Shown: positions 52,448 to 62,284, counted from the first letter of the stretch. The stretch: DNA of 64,000 nt from Paenibacillus sp. URB8-2 (GCF_013393385.1 NZ_AP023239.1:3596001-3660000); one strand, 5' to 3'. Numbers and translations are program-made. The notes: generated from the letters alone by a model not told the origin.

Positions 52448-53544
52448 GGGCTTCCCTCCTCTTTAAGCTGCCTGATAACCTCGCGCACCGCGGATTCCTC
52501 AACGCCGTTTACAATGCTGACGGCTCCAATCTCGTCGGGAACGATAAACGTTATCCGGCCTTCCTTGAATTTCTTGTCATGCATCATGGCTTCGATAATC
52601 TCTTCCTCGCCGTATTCCGCCGGAAGTCTCGTAGGAAGCTCCAGTGCTCCGAGCAGGGAAACCGTCTCCTCGTAGAGGGAACGCGAACGCCCCAGCTTGG
52701 CCGCCAGCAGCGCCGAGCCCGCCATTCCGATGGAGATGGCTTCGCCGTGCAGGAAGGTTCCATAGCCTCCCACCGCTTCAACGGCATGTCCGATCGTATG
52801 GCCCAGATTCAGAATAGCGCGAAGTCCGTGCTCCCTTTCATCCTCACCGACTACATCCGCTTTGATGGCGCAGCCGCGCTCCAGCGCGTAGCCGAGGGCC
52901 TCCGGGTCCAGTGCGAGCAGTTCAGCCGCATGATCCCGGCACCAATAGGCGAAGTCGCGATCCAGGATAAGTCCGTGCTTGATCACTTCGGCCAAACCGG
53001 AACGCACCTGGCGCGAAGGAAGCGAAAGCAGCGTGTTCAGGTCGTACACGACCATTTTCGGCTGGTAGAAAGCCCCGATCATATTCTTCGCCAACGGATG
53101 ATTCACCGCAACCTTGCCGCCTACGCTGCTGTCATGCGCCAGTATCGTTGTCGGAATCTGCATGAAGCCGATGCCGCGCATATAGGTCGCGGCCACAAAG
53201 CCCGCCAGATCGCCGACGACACCGCCGCCCAGCGCCAGAACTGCGGAGTTCCGGTCAAGTCCAGCAGAGATCGCCGTCGTCATCACTTCTTCATATACGG
53301 TCAGAGATTTCGAGGCTTCTCCCGACGGAATGACATGACTGACAACCGTATATCCCCCGGCCTTTAGCCGTGTCTCCAGATCAGAAAGATACAGAGGGGC
53401 CACTGCGCTGTCGCTGACGATCAGCAGCGGGCTGCGCACTGGAAATTGGGCTTCCGCGCACAGACCGGCAATGCCCTCCAGAATTCCGCTGCCGATCACA
53501 ATCGGATAGGAGCGTTCGCCCAAAGCTACCTTAATTCTCCGCAT
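52441..53544 (-). CDS. aroB: 3-dehydroquinate synthase
   Basis: Second step of the shikimate pathway, NAD- and metal-dependent. About 367 residues from the ATG at 53544 (GGAGAGCTACTGAT upstream). SGEASKSLTVYEEVM, ALGGGVVGDLAGFVAATYMRG and VDSSVGGKVAVNH-type AHDSSVGGKVAVNHPLAKN are intact; NLGHTIGHAVEA holds the metal His residues. It starts one base after the aroC stop. Confidence 0.97.
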   Translation of the reverse strand: MRRIKVALGERSYPIVIGSGILEGIAGLCAEAQFPVRSPLLIVSDSAVAPLYLSDLETRLKAGGYTVVSHVIPSGEASKSLTVYEEVMTTAISAGLDRNSAVLALGGGVVGDLAGFVAATYMRGIGFMQIPTTILAHDSSVGGKVAVNHPLAKNMIGAFYQPKMVVYDLNTLLSLPSRQVRSGLAEVIKHGLILDRDFAYWCRDHAAELLALDPEALGYALERGCAIKADVVGEDEREHGLRAILNLGHTIGHAVEAVGGYGTFLHGEAISIGMAGSALLAAKLGRSRSLYEETVSLLGALELPTRLPAEYGEEEIIEAMMHDKKFKEGRITFIVPDEIGAVSIVNGVEESAVREVIRQLKEEGSPW

Positions 53545-53545
53545 A

Positions 53546-54715
53546 TCAGTAGCTCTCCAATTGGGACAGGTAGTTATTATAATTGGCCCGGATCTCTTCC
53601 ATGGAATCGCCTCCGAATTTATCCAGGAACGCCTTGGCGATTTCCCAGGCGACCACATTTTCCATCACGACGCAGGCTGCGGGCACCGCGCAAGCGTCGG
53701 AGCGCTCAACCTGTGCGGTAAAAGGCTCCTTCGTATCGATATCCACGCTTTGCAAAGGCTTGTAGAGCGTCGGAATCGGCTTCATCACTCCGCGCACCAC
53801 CACCGGCATGCCGTTCGTCATTCCGCCTTCAAAGCCTCCGAGTCGGTTGCTCGCCCGGTAATATCCGCGTCCGGAATCGTACATGATTTCGTCATGCACT
53901 TTGGAGCCGCGCAGCTTGCCCGCTTCGAAGCCGATGCCGATCTCCACGCCCTTGAAGGCGTTGATCGACATCACCGCTCCGGCAATGGCGCTGTCCAGCT
54001 TGCGGTCGTACTGCACATAGCTTCCAAGACCGACCGGCAGCCCTTCGACCACGCATTCCACAATCCCGCCGATGGAGTCGCCCTCTTCTTTGATCTGGTC
54101 TATGTAGGCTTCCATCTTCTTCTCGGTTTCCTTGTCCACGACTCTGACCGAGGATTCTTCCGTACGGGCGATCAGTTCGTCAATCGGCAGGTCGTTCACG
54201 GGAGCTTCGATTTCGCCTATCCGGATAACCTGTCCGGCGATCTTCACTCCAAACGCTTCAAGAAGCTGCCGCGCCACCGCGCCGCAGGCCACCCGCGCTG
54301 CCGTTTCCCGGGCGCTGGAGCGCTCCAGAACATTGCGCAAATCCGTCTGATTGTATTTCAGACCTCCGTTAAGATCCGCATGACCGGGGCGAGGACGGTT
54401 TACCCGACGCTTGTCCTCGTCTGCGCCTGGAATCGGCTCGACATTCATGATGTTCTTCCAGTGCGTCCAGTCTTTATTTTCTACAACGAGCGCAACCGGA
54501 GCACCGGTCGTGCCGCCATGGCGCACCCCGCCGACAATCTGGGCGGTATCTTTCTCGATCTGCATGCGGCGGCCGCGGCCGTATCCTTTTTGACGCCGCT
54601 GCAATTGAAAGTTAAGCTGTTCAAAATCCAGCGTAAGATTGCTGGGCAGACCCTCGATAATCGCCGTAAGCTGGGGACCGTGTGTCTCCCCAGCCGTCAA
54701 ATAACGTAAACTCAT
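53546..54715 (-). CDS. aroC: Chorismate synthase
   Basis: Last shikimate-pathway step, EPSP to chorismate, needing reduced FMN. 389 residues. Signatures [20 protein letters not shown] at the N-terminus, RPRGADLNGG-type [32 protein letters not shown] and RVDxx-type [17 protein letters not shown] are present. The ATG at 54715 has GGGGGAACGCAGC upstream. First gene of the aroC-aroB-aroH-trp cluster. Confidence 0.97.
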   Translation of the reverse strand: MSLRYLTAGETHGPQLTAIIEGLPSNLTLDFEQLNFQLQRRQKGYGRGRRMQIEKDTAQIVGGVRHGGTTGAPVALVVENKDWTHWKNIMNVEPIPGADEDKRRVNRPRPGHADLNGGLKYNQTDLRNVLERSSARETAARVACGAVARQLLEAFGVKIAGQVIRIGEIEAPVNDLPIDELIARTEESSVRVVDKETEKKMEAYIDQIKEEGDSIGGIVECVVEGLPVGLGSYVQYDRKLDSAIAGAVMSINAFKGVEIGIGFEAGKLRGSKVHDEIMYDSGRGYYRASNRLGGFEGGMTNGMPVVVRGVMKPIPTLYKPLQSVDIDTKEPFTAQVERSDACAVPAACVVMENVVAWEIAKAFLDKFGGDSMEEIRANYNNYLSQLESY

Positions 54716-54848
54716 GCTGCGTTCCCCCTTCGCGCTTTCAAACTGTAAACTGCTAAAATCCGTAATGACCTTTGCTCATTATAGTATAGGGAAATCCCTT
54801 TTGACAAGAAAAGCACGAAGCTTATCCATTCTTAATTGTCGGAACAAA

Positions 54849-54886
54849 AAGCGCCGCCCGAACTCCATTTAAGGAGCGGGCGGCGC
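54849..54886 (-). terminator. Terminator of the small gene upstream of aroC
   Basis: AGCGCCGCCCG..CTCC / GGAG..CGGGCGGCGCT long hairpin followed by TTTTT on the minus strand. Confidence 0.9.
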
Positions 54887-54912
54887 TATGGCCGGACACG
54901 CAGCAGCCGGGC

Positions 54913-55074
54913 TTATCCCCCGACGTGCTGATTCTGCCGCGGATAAGACGCTTTGCTCTCCTCCTGCTGAAGCAGGCGCTGAAGCTGCACATCCTCCACA
55001 CCGAGAATTTGTCCGCATTCCCTCACGGTTATAATCCCGCGCCGGTATGCGTCAATCACCTTGCTTTTATCCAT
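54913..55074 (-). CDS. Small protein with helix-turn-helix-like sequence (53 aa), unknown
   Basis: MDKSKVIDAYRRGIITVREC then GQILGVEDVQLQRLLQQEES, a pattern close to a short HTH (RRGIITVRECGQILGV). The ATG at 55074 has AAAGG nine bases upstream; the frame is open to 55113. Own terminator downstream. Possibly a small DNA-binding or sporulation-associated protein; no family recognised. Confidence 0.6.
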   Translation of the reverse strand: MDKSKVIDAYRRGIITVRECGQILGVEDVQLQRLLQQEESKASYPRQNQHVGG

Positions 55075-55181
55075 TTCCTTACGACCTTTCGCTTGGCATA
55101 CTGACTCTATCATTCAGTATCTCTGTATGCGGCTGAAAGTATACCTTGCGCTGCAAGTATTTGGACAACGGCGTGCCAGCG

Positions 55182-55988
55182 TTATTTTTTACGATAAAAG
55201 AAGGTTTCCGTAGATTCGAATCCGTATTTGGAAGGGGTGAAAATCTGTTCCGTGCTTCCCACGAACAAATAGCCGCCGGGACGAAGACTGGCCGAGAATT
55301 TGTGATACAGCTTGTCCTTCGCTTCTTCCGTGAAGTAAATCATTACGTTTCGGCAGACAATGAGATCGAATCCGGTATCGAACTTGTCCAGCAGCAGATT
55401 CTGCTTGCGGAAGTCGATATTTTTTTTCAAATCGCCGCTGACCCTGAAAACATGACCTTCCGGTGAAAAATACCGCGCGGCCACATCCTTGGGCACATCC
55501 TTAAGCGAACGTTCCAGATAAAGCCCCTGTTGGGCCTTGGACAACGCACCATCGTCGATATCGGTCGCCAGAATGCTCGTTTGGGACAGTATTTTTTTAT
55601 CGGACAGGATCATGGCGAGCGTATACGGCTCTTCACCGGTGGAACAGGCCGCACTCCACAGCTTCAGCCTTCTGCCGCTTCCCTGCAGCTCGGGCAGAAT
55701 ATGATCGCGCAGCACTTCCCAGCGGTTCGGGTTGCGCCAAAATTCAGAGACGTTGATCGTCATCCGGTCGAGGAACTCGTAAAACAGCCCCTTATCTTTC
55801 AGCATCGCCGCAAAAAAGTCGGAAAAGCTATGGTATCCGTTCTTCGTGCGAAGAGTCGTCAGGCGCCGCTTCATCTGGGCTTCCTTGTACTGTGACAGGT
55901 CGATGCCCGTACTTTTATTGACATTGTGAATAAATCCTGTGTAATCAGGATCCGCCGCCGGCGCTTCGCGTTCAGGCATCATCTTCAT
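55182..55988 (-). CDS. cheR: Chemotaxis protein methyltransferase CheR
   Basis: SAM-dependent methylation of glutamates on chemoreceptors. 268 residues: an N-terminal CheR_N helical domain (about 15-75) and the methyltransferase domain with LWSAACSTGEEPYTLAMI (SAM motif I, about 116-133), ATDIDDGALSKAQQG and DLIVCRNVMIYF. It lies between ndk and the small gene, as in B. subtilis (ndk-cheR-aroF). Confidence 0.95.
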   Translation of the reverse strand: MKMMPEREAPAADPDYTGFIHNVNKSTGIDLSQYKEAQMKRRLTTLRTKNGYHSFSDFFAAMLKDKGLFYEFLDRMTINVSEFWRNPNRWEVLRDHILPELQGSGRRLKLWSAACSTGEEPYTLAMILSDKKILSQTSILATDIDDGALSKAQQGLYLERSLKDVPKDVAARYFSPEGHVFRVSGDLKKNIDFRKQNLLLDKFDTGFDLIVCRNVMIYFTEEAKDKLYHKFSASLRPGGYLFVGSTEQIFTPSKYGFESTETFFYRKK

Positions 55989-56012
55989 CTACCCCTGTCT
56001 TCTATGCCCGGA

Positions 56013-56465
56013 TTAGATCCAGGCCGCAATGTCTTTGTTATAATCATTCAGTTCCTCGGGAGCGAAAAAGTTGGCAATTTCTCTTGCTGCGCTCTCGGGA
56101 GAGTCGGAACCGTGAATGAGATTGAGCGGCGTATGGCTGGCAAAATCTCCGCGGATTGTACCTGGAAGCGCTTCGCCCACCTTTGTCTTGCCAATCAGCA
56201 GCCTTGACAGGGCGATTACGTCGTCGCCTTCCCAGACCATGGCAAAGACGGGGCCCGAAATGATAAAAGAGACAAGATCGGAGAAGAAATCTTTGCCCTC
56301 ATGTTCCGCATAATGCCGCTTGGCCTGCTCCTCGGTTATCGTAATGAGCTTGGCGGCAACGAGCTTAAAGCCTTTGTCCTCCAAACGCGCTACAATGCGG
56401 CCGATCAGTCCGCGCTGCACGCCGTCAGGCTTGATCATCAAATACGTCTTTTCCATAGGGTTCAC
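56013..56465 (-). CDS. ndk: Nucleoside diphosphate kinase
   Basis: Phosphate transfer between nucleoside di- and triphosphates. 150 residues. [18 protein letters not shown] (about 6-23), catalytic His in [16 protein letters not shown] (about 115-130). The C-terminal extension [10 protein letters not shown] is typical of Bacilli. Follows hepT. Confidence 0.98.
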   Translation of the reverse strand: MNPMEKTYLMIKPDGVQRGLIGRIVARLEDKGFKLVAAKLITITEEQAKRHYAEHEGKDFFSDLVSFIISGPVFAMVWEGDDVIALSRLLIGKTKVGEALPGTIRGDFASHTPLNLIHGSDSPESAAREIANFFAPEELNDYNKDIAAWI

Positions 56466-56576
56466 TCTCCATTTTCCCTTACGAATGATGGTCTTTTACG
56501 ATATCTTACCAAAATCGGAGGCGGCTGTTAACCGGGCATTTTACAAAATGCCACACTTCAGGATCTTGCCCCTTTG

Positions 56577-57545
56577 TCAGTACTTTCTGCCGGTTACAAA
56601 ATAAGCGATGTCGCGCAAATTGCCCTTCGTGCGGTTGTTCGGCAGGTGATCCAGCGCCGCCAGAGCCTTGTCGATATAACGCGAGGCCAGCTGCTCCGCC
56701 CGGGATATCCCGTCTCCGGAGAGAATCAGATCGATAGCCCGCCCCACCCCGGCGCTCCCTTCCCGGATCATCTTCAGTTCGTCCAGAAGAGAGCCGCGCA
56801 GACGGTCGTCCTCCATCGTGTAGATGACCGGCAGGGTAATATTGCCCTGGCGCATATCGCTGCCCGGCGGTTTGCCGATCTGCTTCTCCGTTCCTCTCAG
56901 ATCAAGCAGATCGTCGCCGATTTGGAAGGCCATCCCCACATTGTAGCCATAATTATAGAGCTGCCGGGCGACCTCCGGCTCCGCGTCGGCTGCCAACGCT
57001 CCAAGCTGACAGCTGATGGCGATGAGCAGCGCGGTTTTACGCCGTATCCTGCGCAAATAATGGCGGACGCTCTGGCCGCTGTTGAAGAAATCGCGGATTT
57101 GCTCCATTTCGCCGATCGACATCTCCACCATCGCCTTGGAGAGAATCTGATGGATAAGCGGATTCGGCAGCTCCGCCGTTATGGTCAAAGCCTTGGCATA
57201 GATATAATCGCCGGTATACATCGCGATTTTGTCGCCCCACTTGGCCTTGACGGTCGGCTCGCCGCGCCGAGTATCGGCATCGTCGATGACATCGTCGTGG
57301 ACCAAGGAAGCGCTGTGAATCAGCTCCAGGGGAATGGCGACCCTCTTCAGCTTACCGAGATCGTAAGTGCCGAATTTGCCGCCCATCAGCACAAATACGG
57401 GACGCAGCCGCTTGCCGCCGGCCTTCAGCAGGTGCAGCGACGTTTCCGTAAGCAGGTGATCGTCTCCCTGTACGCTGAGGTACAGCTCCTTTTCAAGAAC
57501 TTCCATATCCTTATTCAGCAGGCCGAACATTTGCAGTCGTTTCAT
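56577..57545 (-). CDS. hepT: Heptaprenyl diphosphate synthase component II
   Basis: Catalytic subunit making the isoprenoid chain of menaquinone. 322 residues. First Asp-rich motif LVHDDVIDDADTRRG (about 82-96), second motif GDDLLDLRGTEKQIGKPPGSD (about 215-235). It acts with HepS (60629). The start ATG overlaps the end of mqnA by 4 bases. Confidence 0.95.
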   Translation of the reverse strand: MKRLQMFGLLNKDMEVLEKELYLSVQGDDHLLTETSLHLLKAGGKRLRPVFVLMGGKFGTYDLGKLKRVAIPLELIHSASLVHDDVIDDADTRRGEPTVKAKWGDKIAMYTGDYIYAKALTITAELPNPLIHQILSKAMVEMSIGEMEQIRDFFNSGQSVRHYLRRIRRKTALLIAISCQLGALAADAEPEVARQLYNYGYNVGMAFQIGDDLLDLRGTEKQIGKPPGSDMRQGNITLPVIYTMEDDRLRGSLLDELKMIREGSAGVGRAIDLILSGDGISRAEQLASRYIDKALAALDHLPNNRTKGNLRDIAYFVTGRKY

Positions 57546-58402
57546 TCCTTCACCCGTGTCAACAGATTATCGCTCCAAAACTCCATTTTCACCTTCCGGG
57601 GCAGCAGTCCCATTTCGTAGGCGTAGCGGAAATAGAGATTCAGACCTTCCTGCTGCCTTTCTCCAAAATCATAACACAAATTGCGGAAATATCCGTACCA
57701 GTACTCGGGAGTGCCCCCGATCCGGCCGCAGGCTTCCATGACAACCGGCTCCAGATTTCTTAATCCGCGCCGTTTGCTCTCCGCGAAGGCTCTGTAAATT
57801 TCGCCAATCGCCTCCGGCACCTCACGCGCCGATTTCCGGCTTACCGCCCATACCGCAAAGGTCATCCCGAACCCCGTCCACTTCTTCCAGAGCTCGCCCA
57901 GATCGGTGACCGTATAATTATTGTTCTGCCACAATGCCCGAATGGCGTGATCGCCGATCAGGAGACAAGCGTCGGCCCGTTCCATCATCTGTTCCAGATC
58001 CGGCTCGGCGCTTATGTATTCCGGCTTTCCGCCCACAGCCTTTTCCAGCAATATTTTCAGCAGGTTCACCGAGGTAGCCGACGTGTTCGTTACGGCGATT
58101 GTACCTTTCGCCGCTTCTTCAACCGTTCCCTTCGAGAAGAGAAAAATCGACCCCACAGGACCGTCCGAGCTTACGGACAGATCAGGCAGCAGCAGCAGCC
58201 TGTCGCTGGCCTCGGCAAAGGCAAAGGAAGAGAGCGCCCCGACATCGATGTCGCCGCTGGCCATGCCGCGGTTCAGCACGGAGGGCACCTCGCTTACCAT
58301 TCGCGCCGGAAACGAAAGAACCGAGGGATCAAAGTTATAAAAAACGGGCCATGAATTGGTATAGCTGATTTTGCCGATTATGGCAGGACCGCCGCTCTTC
58401 AT
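57542..58402 (-). CDS. mqnA: Chorismate dehydratase (futalosine pathway)
   Basis: Converts chorismate to 3-enolpyruvyl-benzoate, the entry to the futalosine route of menaquinone synthesis. About 286 residues from the ATG at 58402 (GGGGGAGTGACCAC upstream). Periplasmic-binding-like fold: IGKISYTNSWPVFYNF, PSVLNRGMASGDIDVGALSS and LIGDHAIRALWQ are typical of MqnA/MqnD; the length and IGKI start favour MqnA. It stands between ubiX and hepT. Confidence 0.88.
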   Translation of the reverse strand: MKSGGPAIIGKISYTNSWPVFYNFDPSVLSFPARMVSEVPSVLNRGMASGDIDVGALSSFAFAEASDRLLLLPDLSVSSDGPVGSIFLFSKGTVEEAAKGTIAVTNTSATSVNLLKILLEKAVGGKPEYISAEPDLEQMMERADACLLIGDHAIRALWQNNNYTVTDLGELWKKWTGFGMTFAVWAVSRKSAREVPEAIGEIYRAFAESKRRGLRNLEPVVMEACGRIGGTPEYWYGYFRNLCYDFGERQQEGLNLYFRYAYEMGLLPRKVKMEFWSDNLLTRVKE

Positions 58403-58406
58403 GTGG

Positions 58407-59009
58407 TCACTCCCCCCATCTGCGAAATAAAGCGTGATCGATTCCGAAGCTGTCCAGCACCTTTCCAACCATGAAGTTGATCAGGTCGTCCATAGTATGC
58501 GGCCCGAAATAAAAAGCCGGCATAGCCGGAATGATGCGCACGCCGAGCCGGGACAGCTTCAGCATATTTTCCAAATGTATCGCATGCAGCGGCGTCTCCC
58601 GCGGCACCAGCACAAGCGAACGTCCTTCCTTCAGCATCACGTCTGCGGCGCGGGTCATCAAATTGTCGGACGAGCCGTTCGCCACGGCCGAGAGCGTTCC
58701 CATGGAACAAGGCATAATGATCATTCCTTCCGTACGAAAGGAGCCGCTTGCAATGGAAGCGCCAATATCGGCGACGGGATGATAGAACAGAGAACCGGGA
58801 CGGCCTCTGAACTGTTCATTCAGAACGCCCTCCCGGTCCGAGACGTTCCAGCCCAGCTCTTCTTTAAGAACGCGCCAGCCCGCATTGCTGATAACGAGAT
58901 GCACCGTACGGCCGAGCGACAGCAGCGTTTCCGTCAGGCGTATGCCATAGATTGCGCCGCTGGCCCCCGTAATGCCTACAACGAAGCCTTTGGAGCTAGA
59001 ATTGCTCAT
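58407..59009 (-). CDS. ubiX: Flavin prenyltransferase UbiX
   Basis: Makes prenylated FMN, the cofactor of UbiD-type decarboxylases used in late menaquinone steps. 200 residues. VVGITGASGAIYGIRLTETL (FMN binding, about 11-30), SFRTEGMIIMPCSMGTLSAV, LVLVPRETPLHAIHLENML are signatures. It overlaps ubiA by 4 bases. Confidence 0.94.
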   Translation of the reverse strand: MSNSSSKGFVVGITGASGAIYGIRLTETLLSLGRTVHLVISNAGWRVLKEELGWNVSDREGVLNEQFRGRPGSLFYHPVADIGASIASGSFRTEGMIIMPCSMGTLSAVANGSSDNLMTRAADVMLKEGRSLVLVPRETPLHAIHLENMLKLSRLGVRIIPAMPAFYFGPHTMDDLINFMVGKVLDSFGIDHALFRRWGE

Positions 59010-59881
59010 TTGTAAGTCTGCACCACCAAGTCAATCAAAGTAAAAGAAAACACCACGATGCTGAGCACCCCGTTCATCGTAAAAAACGCCGTTTGCAGAC
59101 GGCTTAAATCGTTCGGAGAAACGATATGGTGCTCATAGAACAAAATAATATAAGCGATCACCATACCAACGATATACCACCAGCTCAAATGGGCCATAAA
59201 CAGCAGCGATATAAAACCAAGACCGGTCAGGATATGAAACACCTTGGCGATCTTAAGCGCTCCCGCGACGCCGAAACGGACCGGAATGGAGCGCAGCCCT
59301 TCCTTCTTGTCGAACTCGACATCCTGGCAGGAATAAATGACGTCAAAGCCGGCCGTCCAGAACATGATGGTGAAATAAAACACCATTGCGGTCAAGTCCA
59401 CCTTGCCGGTGACCGCAACCCATCCCCCAAGCGGGGCAAGCGCGATCGTCAGGCCGAGTATCAGATGACAAGCCCAAGTGAAACGCTTGGTAAAAGAATA
59501 AAACACTAAAAGAAAGACCGCGATGGGCAGCAGTTTGGCCGACAGCGGATTCAGCTTGAAAGCGGCCCAGAACAGCAGGAAGAAGGAAAAGGCGATAAAA
59601 ACAATCACTTCCCCCGCCTTCAGCAGTCCCGCAGGAATGGCTCTTTTGGCCGTACGCGGATTTTTGGCGTCGCTTACGCGGTCGATCAGCCGGTTTAAGC
59701 CCATCGCAGCGCTTCGCGCGCCGAACATGGCAATGATGATCCAGCCAATGTCCCGCCAGGAAGGCAGTGAACCGGACATGACCATCGAGCCGAGCAATGC
59801 GCCCATAAACGCAAACGGAAGGGCAAAGACCGTATGTTCAAACTTGATCATCTGCAGAAAAATACCGATTTTCTTAAACAT
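59006..59881 (-). CDS. ubiA: UbiA-family prenyltransferase (4-hydroxybenzoate-type, menaquinone late step)
   Basis: Integral membrane aromatic prenyltransferase with about nine helices. 291 residues from the ATG at 59881 (AAGGAG upstream, inside menG). First Asp motif is in MGLNRLIDRVSDAKNPRTAKR (about 60-80, NxxxDxxxD), second in DVIYSCQDVEFDKKEGL (about 182-198). With mqnA and ubiX next to it, the substrate is likely the futalosine-route naphthoate (MqnP role) rather than 4-hydroxybenzoate. Confidence 0.9.
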   Translation of the reverse strand: MFKKIGIFLQMIKFEHTVFALPFAFMGALLGSMVMSGSLPSWRDIGWIIIAMFGARSAAMGLNRLIDRVSDAKNPRTAKRAIPAGLLKAGEVIVFIAFSFFLLFWAAFKLNPLSAKLLPIAVFLLVFYSFTKRFTWACHLILGLTIALAPLGGWVAVTGKVDLTAMVFYFTIMFWTAGFDVIYSCQDVEFDKKEGLRSIPVRFGVAGALKIAKVFHILTGLGFISLLFMAHLSWWYIVGMVIAYIILFYEHHIVSPNDLSRLQTAFFTMNGVLSIVVFSFTLIDLVVQTYK

Positions 59882-60620
59882 CCCCATTCTCCTTGAGCCC
59901 AATGTGTAATGCCGCGATGCCTCCTGTCAAGGGGAACGATTCTACGCGTTCTAGGCCGGTTTCACGGAAAATCTGCTCCAACTGCTTTCGGTCCGGAAAC
60001 AGCGCGAGCGATTCGGGAAGCCATTTGTACTGCTCATAGCTCTTCGCGAACAGCTTGCCGAGCAGCGGGAGCATCCGTTTGAAATAAAAATAATAAATGC
60101 TCTTGAATGGCTGTACCGTCGGTTTAGACAATTCCAGGCAGACGACCATCCCTCCGGGTTTCAGAACGCGCTTCATTTCGCGAAGCACCTGAACGGGATC
60201 GGGCACGTTGCGAAGACCGAAGCCGATCGTCGCGTAATTGAAGGAGCAGTCTCCGAACGGCAGATTCATCGCGTTGCCCTGAACAAGCGTAATCTGCTCG
60301 CCGAGCCCCCGCTCCTCTACCTTGCGGCGGCCTACGGCAAGCATGCCCTCGCTGAAATCAAGACCGATGACGTCGCCGGTCTCGCTCTCCTCCGCCAGTG
60401 CAATGCTCCAGTCGCAGGTGCCGCAGCATAAATCGACGGCGGTGTCGCCGGGGCGCATCGCCATTTTGTCCATGGCGAATTGCCTCCAGAACTTATGGCG
60501 CCTGAAGCTGAGAATATCGTTCATCGTATCGTACTTTCCGGCGATTTTCTCAAATACGGAATGTACATACTGTTCCTTCGGCTTGATTCCGTTATCGCCG
60601 GTTACCGTTGACTTATTCAT
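59874..60620 (-). CDS. menG: Demethylmenaquinone methyltransferase
   Basis: SAM-dependent last methylation of menaquinone (UbiE/MenG/MenH family). 248 residues. VDLCCGTCDWSIALAEES (motif I, about 61-78), GLDFSEGMLAVGRRKV, NLPFGDCSFNYATIGFGLRN and PGGMVVCLELSKPT are canonical. Follows hepS by 9 bases. Confidence 0.95.
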   Translation of the reverse strand: MNKSTVTGDNGIKPKEQYVHSVFEKIAGKYDTMNDILSFRRHKFWRQFAMDKMAMRPGDTAVDLCCGTCDWSIALAEESETGDVIGLDFSEGMLAVGRRKVEERGLGEQITLVQGNAMNLPFGDCSFNYATIGFGLRNVPDPVQVLREMKRVLKPGGMVVCLELSKPTVQPFKSIYYFYFKRMLPLLGKLFAKSYEQYKWLPESLALFPDRKQLEQIFRETGLERVESFPLTGGIAALHIGLKENGDV

Positions 60621-60628
60621 GGAATATC

Positions 60629-61495
60629 CTATGCCTCCCCCGCAGCTTGTCCTGTAATTTTCGACTGCAAAAGGAAGCGGTCGAGCGCCGCCCGCAGCTC
60701 GCGGGTCAGGCTTTCGTCCCTGAGGTCCTGAATAATCCCCTGAATGGAATCCAACGCCTGGTGCAGCTTGTCCGTCAGCAGAGAATCACATTTATACTTC
60801 ATCTTCAGCTTCTTCCAGTCTGTAAGCTCGAGCTTCCGTGCCCGAAGCTGCCGTCTCTCGTCCTCGTTGCCAGCCTCCAGCAGATGCCAATAGCAGAATC
60901 CGTCCAGCGCTTCGGCAGGGGATGCTCCCCGCTTCAGCTCCAGCGCCACCGTCTCGTACCGACTGAACTCGTACAGCAGATTCTGCCAAGGGTCGGCCAG
61001 CCGTTGATCGATCAGCGGTGTGAATGAACGGAACAGCCTCATATTCAGCTGCACCATAGCCTGCAAATAGGCTTCAGCCGTAAGCATCAGCTCTTTTGCC
61101 TTACTGTACAGCTGGGCTTTAAGAACATTAAATTCAGCGATAGCCGAGCTTAAGGAACCGATGATTCCAATCTCGCCGCTTTTGGCCAAAAGATGGTAAA
61201 ACCAGCTGCTGAAATAATCTCCGGCCAGCACCTTCAGCTGCCGCGGGCGCATGGCGTCCTCTCCTGAAGAGCCGGCCGGAAGGTCAATCGACTCATGGGT
61301 ATCCAGTCCCAGCTGCACAAGGGTGGTAACGAGCGTGTACAGCTCTGCATCAGGCTGCCGGGCTGCGCCATGGTTCAGAAATATATATAACAACGATCCC
61401 CGGGCATCCGGAAATGGCGGCAGCTCCGTATGCCGCTGAATCATGTCGTAGTCCGTATAAGATTTAGCCAGTTGCGGTATGCGGTACGGTTTCAT
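60629..61495 (-). CDS. hepS: Heptaprenyl diphosphate synthase component I
   Basis: Non-catalytic, chain-length-determining subunit that pairs with HepT. 288 residues, all helical, without Asp-rich motifs, as expected. Recognisable HEPPP_synt_1 features are LAGDYFSSWFYHLLAKSGEI (about 90-109) and LSSAIAEFNVLKAQLY. Gene order hepS-menG-...-hepT after mtrB agrees with B. subtilis (mtrB-hepS-menH-hepT), with three genes inserted. Confidence 0.88.
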   Translation of the reverse strand: MKPYRIPQLAKSYTDYDMIQRHTELPPFPDARGSLLYIFLNHGAARQPDAELYTLVTTLVQLGLDTHESIDLPAGSSGEDAMRPRQLKVLAGDYFSSWFYHLLAKSGEIGIIGSLSSAIAEFNVLKAQLYSKAKELMLTAEAYLQAMVQLNMRLFRSFTPLIDQRLADPWQNLLYEFSRYETVALELKRGASPAEALDGFCYWHLLEAGNEDERRQLRARKLELTDWKKLKMKYKCDSLLTDKLHQALDSIQGIIQDLRDESLTRELRAALDRFLLQSKITGQAAGEA

Positions 61496-61628
61496 TTGAG
61501 CCTCCGAGCCAATTTAAAGTATGACCGATCTTTTTGTTCACAATCTTGTCTATTATATCACATGTTTTTTGGTCGCGCACGGTCCTGTATCTCACCGCTT
61601 CAAGCCTCTTAGTACCTTTTTACCCGGA

Positions 61629-62174
61629 TTAGGGAGCAATGAACTGATTTTTCCACAGGCTGGTTTCACTGATCCGGAAAGCCGCCTTAAGCCTGCCCGG
61701 AAGCGGAAAATTATCCGCTGTCTGAAGCTCGCTCAGCAGCTCGGGGGACAACTCCCGGCGTCTGGCGTCGGCGGCCAGCAGCAGGCGGGCCGTACCCAGC
61801 CATTTGTCTTCCGCAATGACTCTCAGCATAACCTGATCAACATTTTCCGTATCCCTGAAAGCGAAATAGAACGTCTTGGCCATATCGGCGTATACTTCTT
61901 TGGGCTGGAGACTGCTGTCCGTCACCTTCAAATCCAGCGTAAGCACCCCGTCTTCCCAATCGACGCTGCCGATGGACAGGGATAAATCCAGGACACCCAC
62001 CGCATCCACCAGGTTGCCGTTGCTCAGAACCATGCCGCTTGAACCAGGCGAGAAGGTTTCCAACGTTCCATGCACACGCACAGCGGAAGAATGGAGGCTC
62101 TCCATCTTCGGAAGCAGGACGGCGGACGCCGCCGTAAGCAGCATCGCCGCTCCGATCCACCATGTCCGGTTCAT
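61629..62174 (-). CDS. Membrane-anchored protein of unknown function
   Basis: 181 residues: one N-terminal hydrophobic segment (RTWWIGAAMLLTAASAVLL, about 3-21) and an outside domain of mixed beta strands (LDLSLSIGSVDWEDGVLTLDL, MAKTFYFAFRDTENVDQVML). No Cys at a lipobox. No family recognised. It stands between mtrB and hepS, where B. subtilis has none. GGGGGATGAACG gives the ribosome site. Confidence 0.7.
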   Translation of the reverse strand: MNRTWWIGAAMLLTAASAVLLPKMESLHSSAVRVHGTLETFSPGSSGMVLSNGNLVDAVGVLDLSLSIGSVDWEDGVLTLDLKVTDSSLQPKEVYADMAKTFYFAFRDTENVDQVMLRVIAEDKWLGTARLLLAADARRRELSPELLSELQTADNFPLPGRLKAAFRISETSLWKNQFIAP

Positions 62175-62257
62175 CGTTCATCCCCCTTTACGCCTTGCGG
62201 CATTGTCCGCGCACAGAAGAATAAGGACAGCATAGAGCGTATACCTTCTTATATGTC

Positions 62258-62281
62258 AAAAAAAAGCAGGCTATGCCTGCT
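62258..62281 (-). terminator. Terminator after mtrB
   Basis: AGCAGGC / GCCTGCT with a 3-base loop and eight Ts on the minus strand. Confidence 0.9.
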
Positions 62282-62284
62282 GGT

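Noticed and set aside
53561..54709. Open frame of 382 codons on the plus strand
   Set aside because: Exact antisense shadow of aroC with no family features.
54807..54840. Possible remnant of the second hairpin of the dispersed repeat (ACGAAGCTTATCCATTCTTAA)
   Set aside because: Similarity covers only about 20 bases and the partner arm is poor; could be chance.
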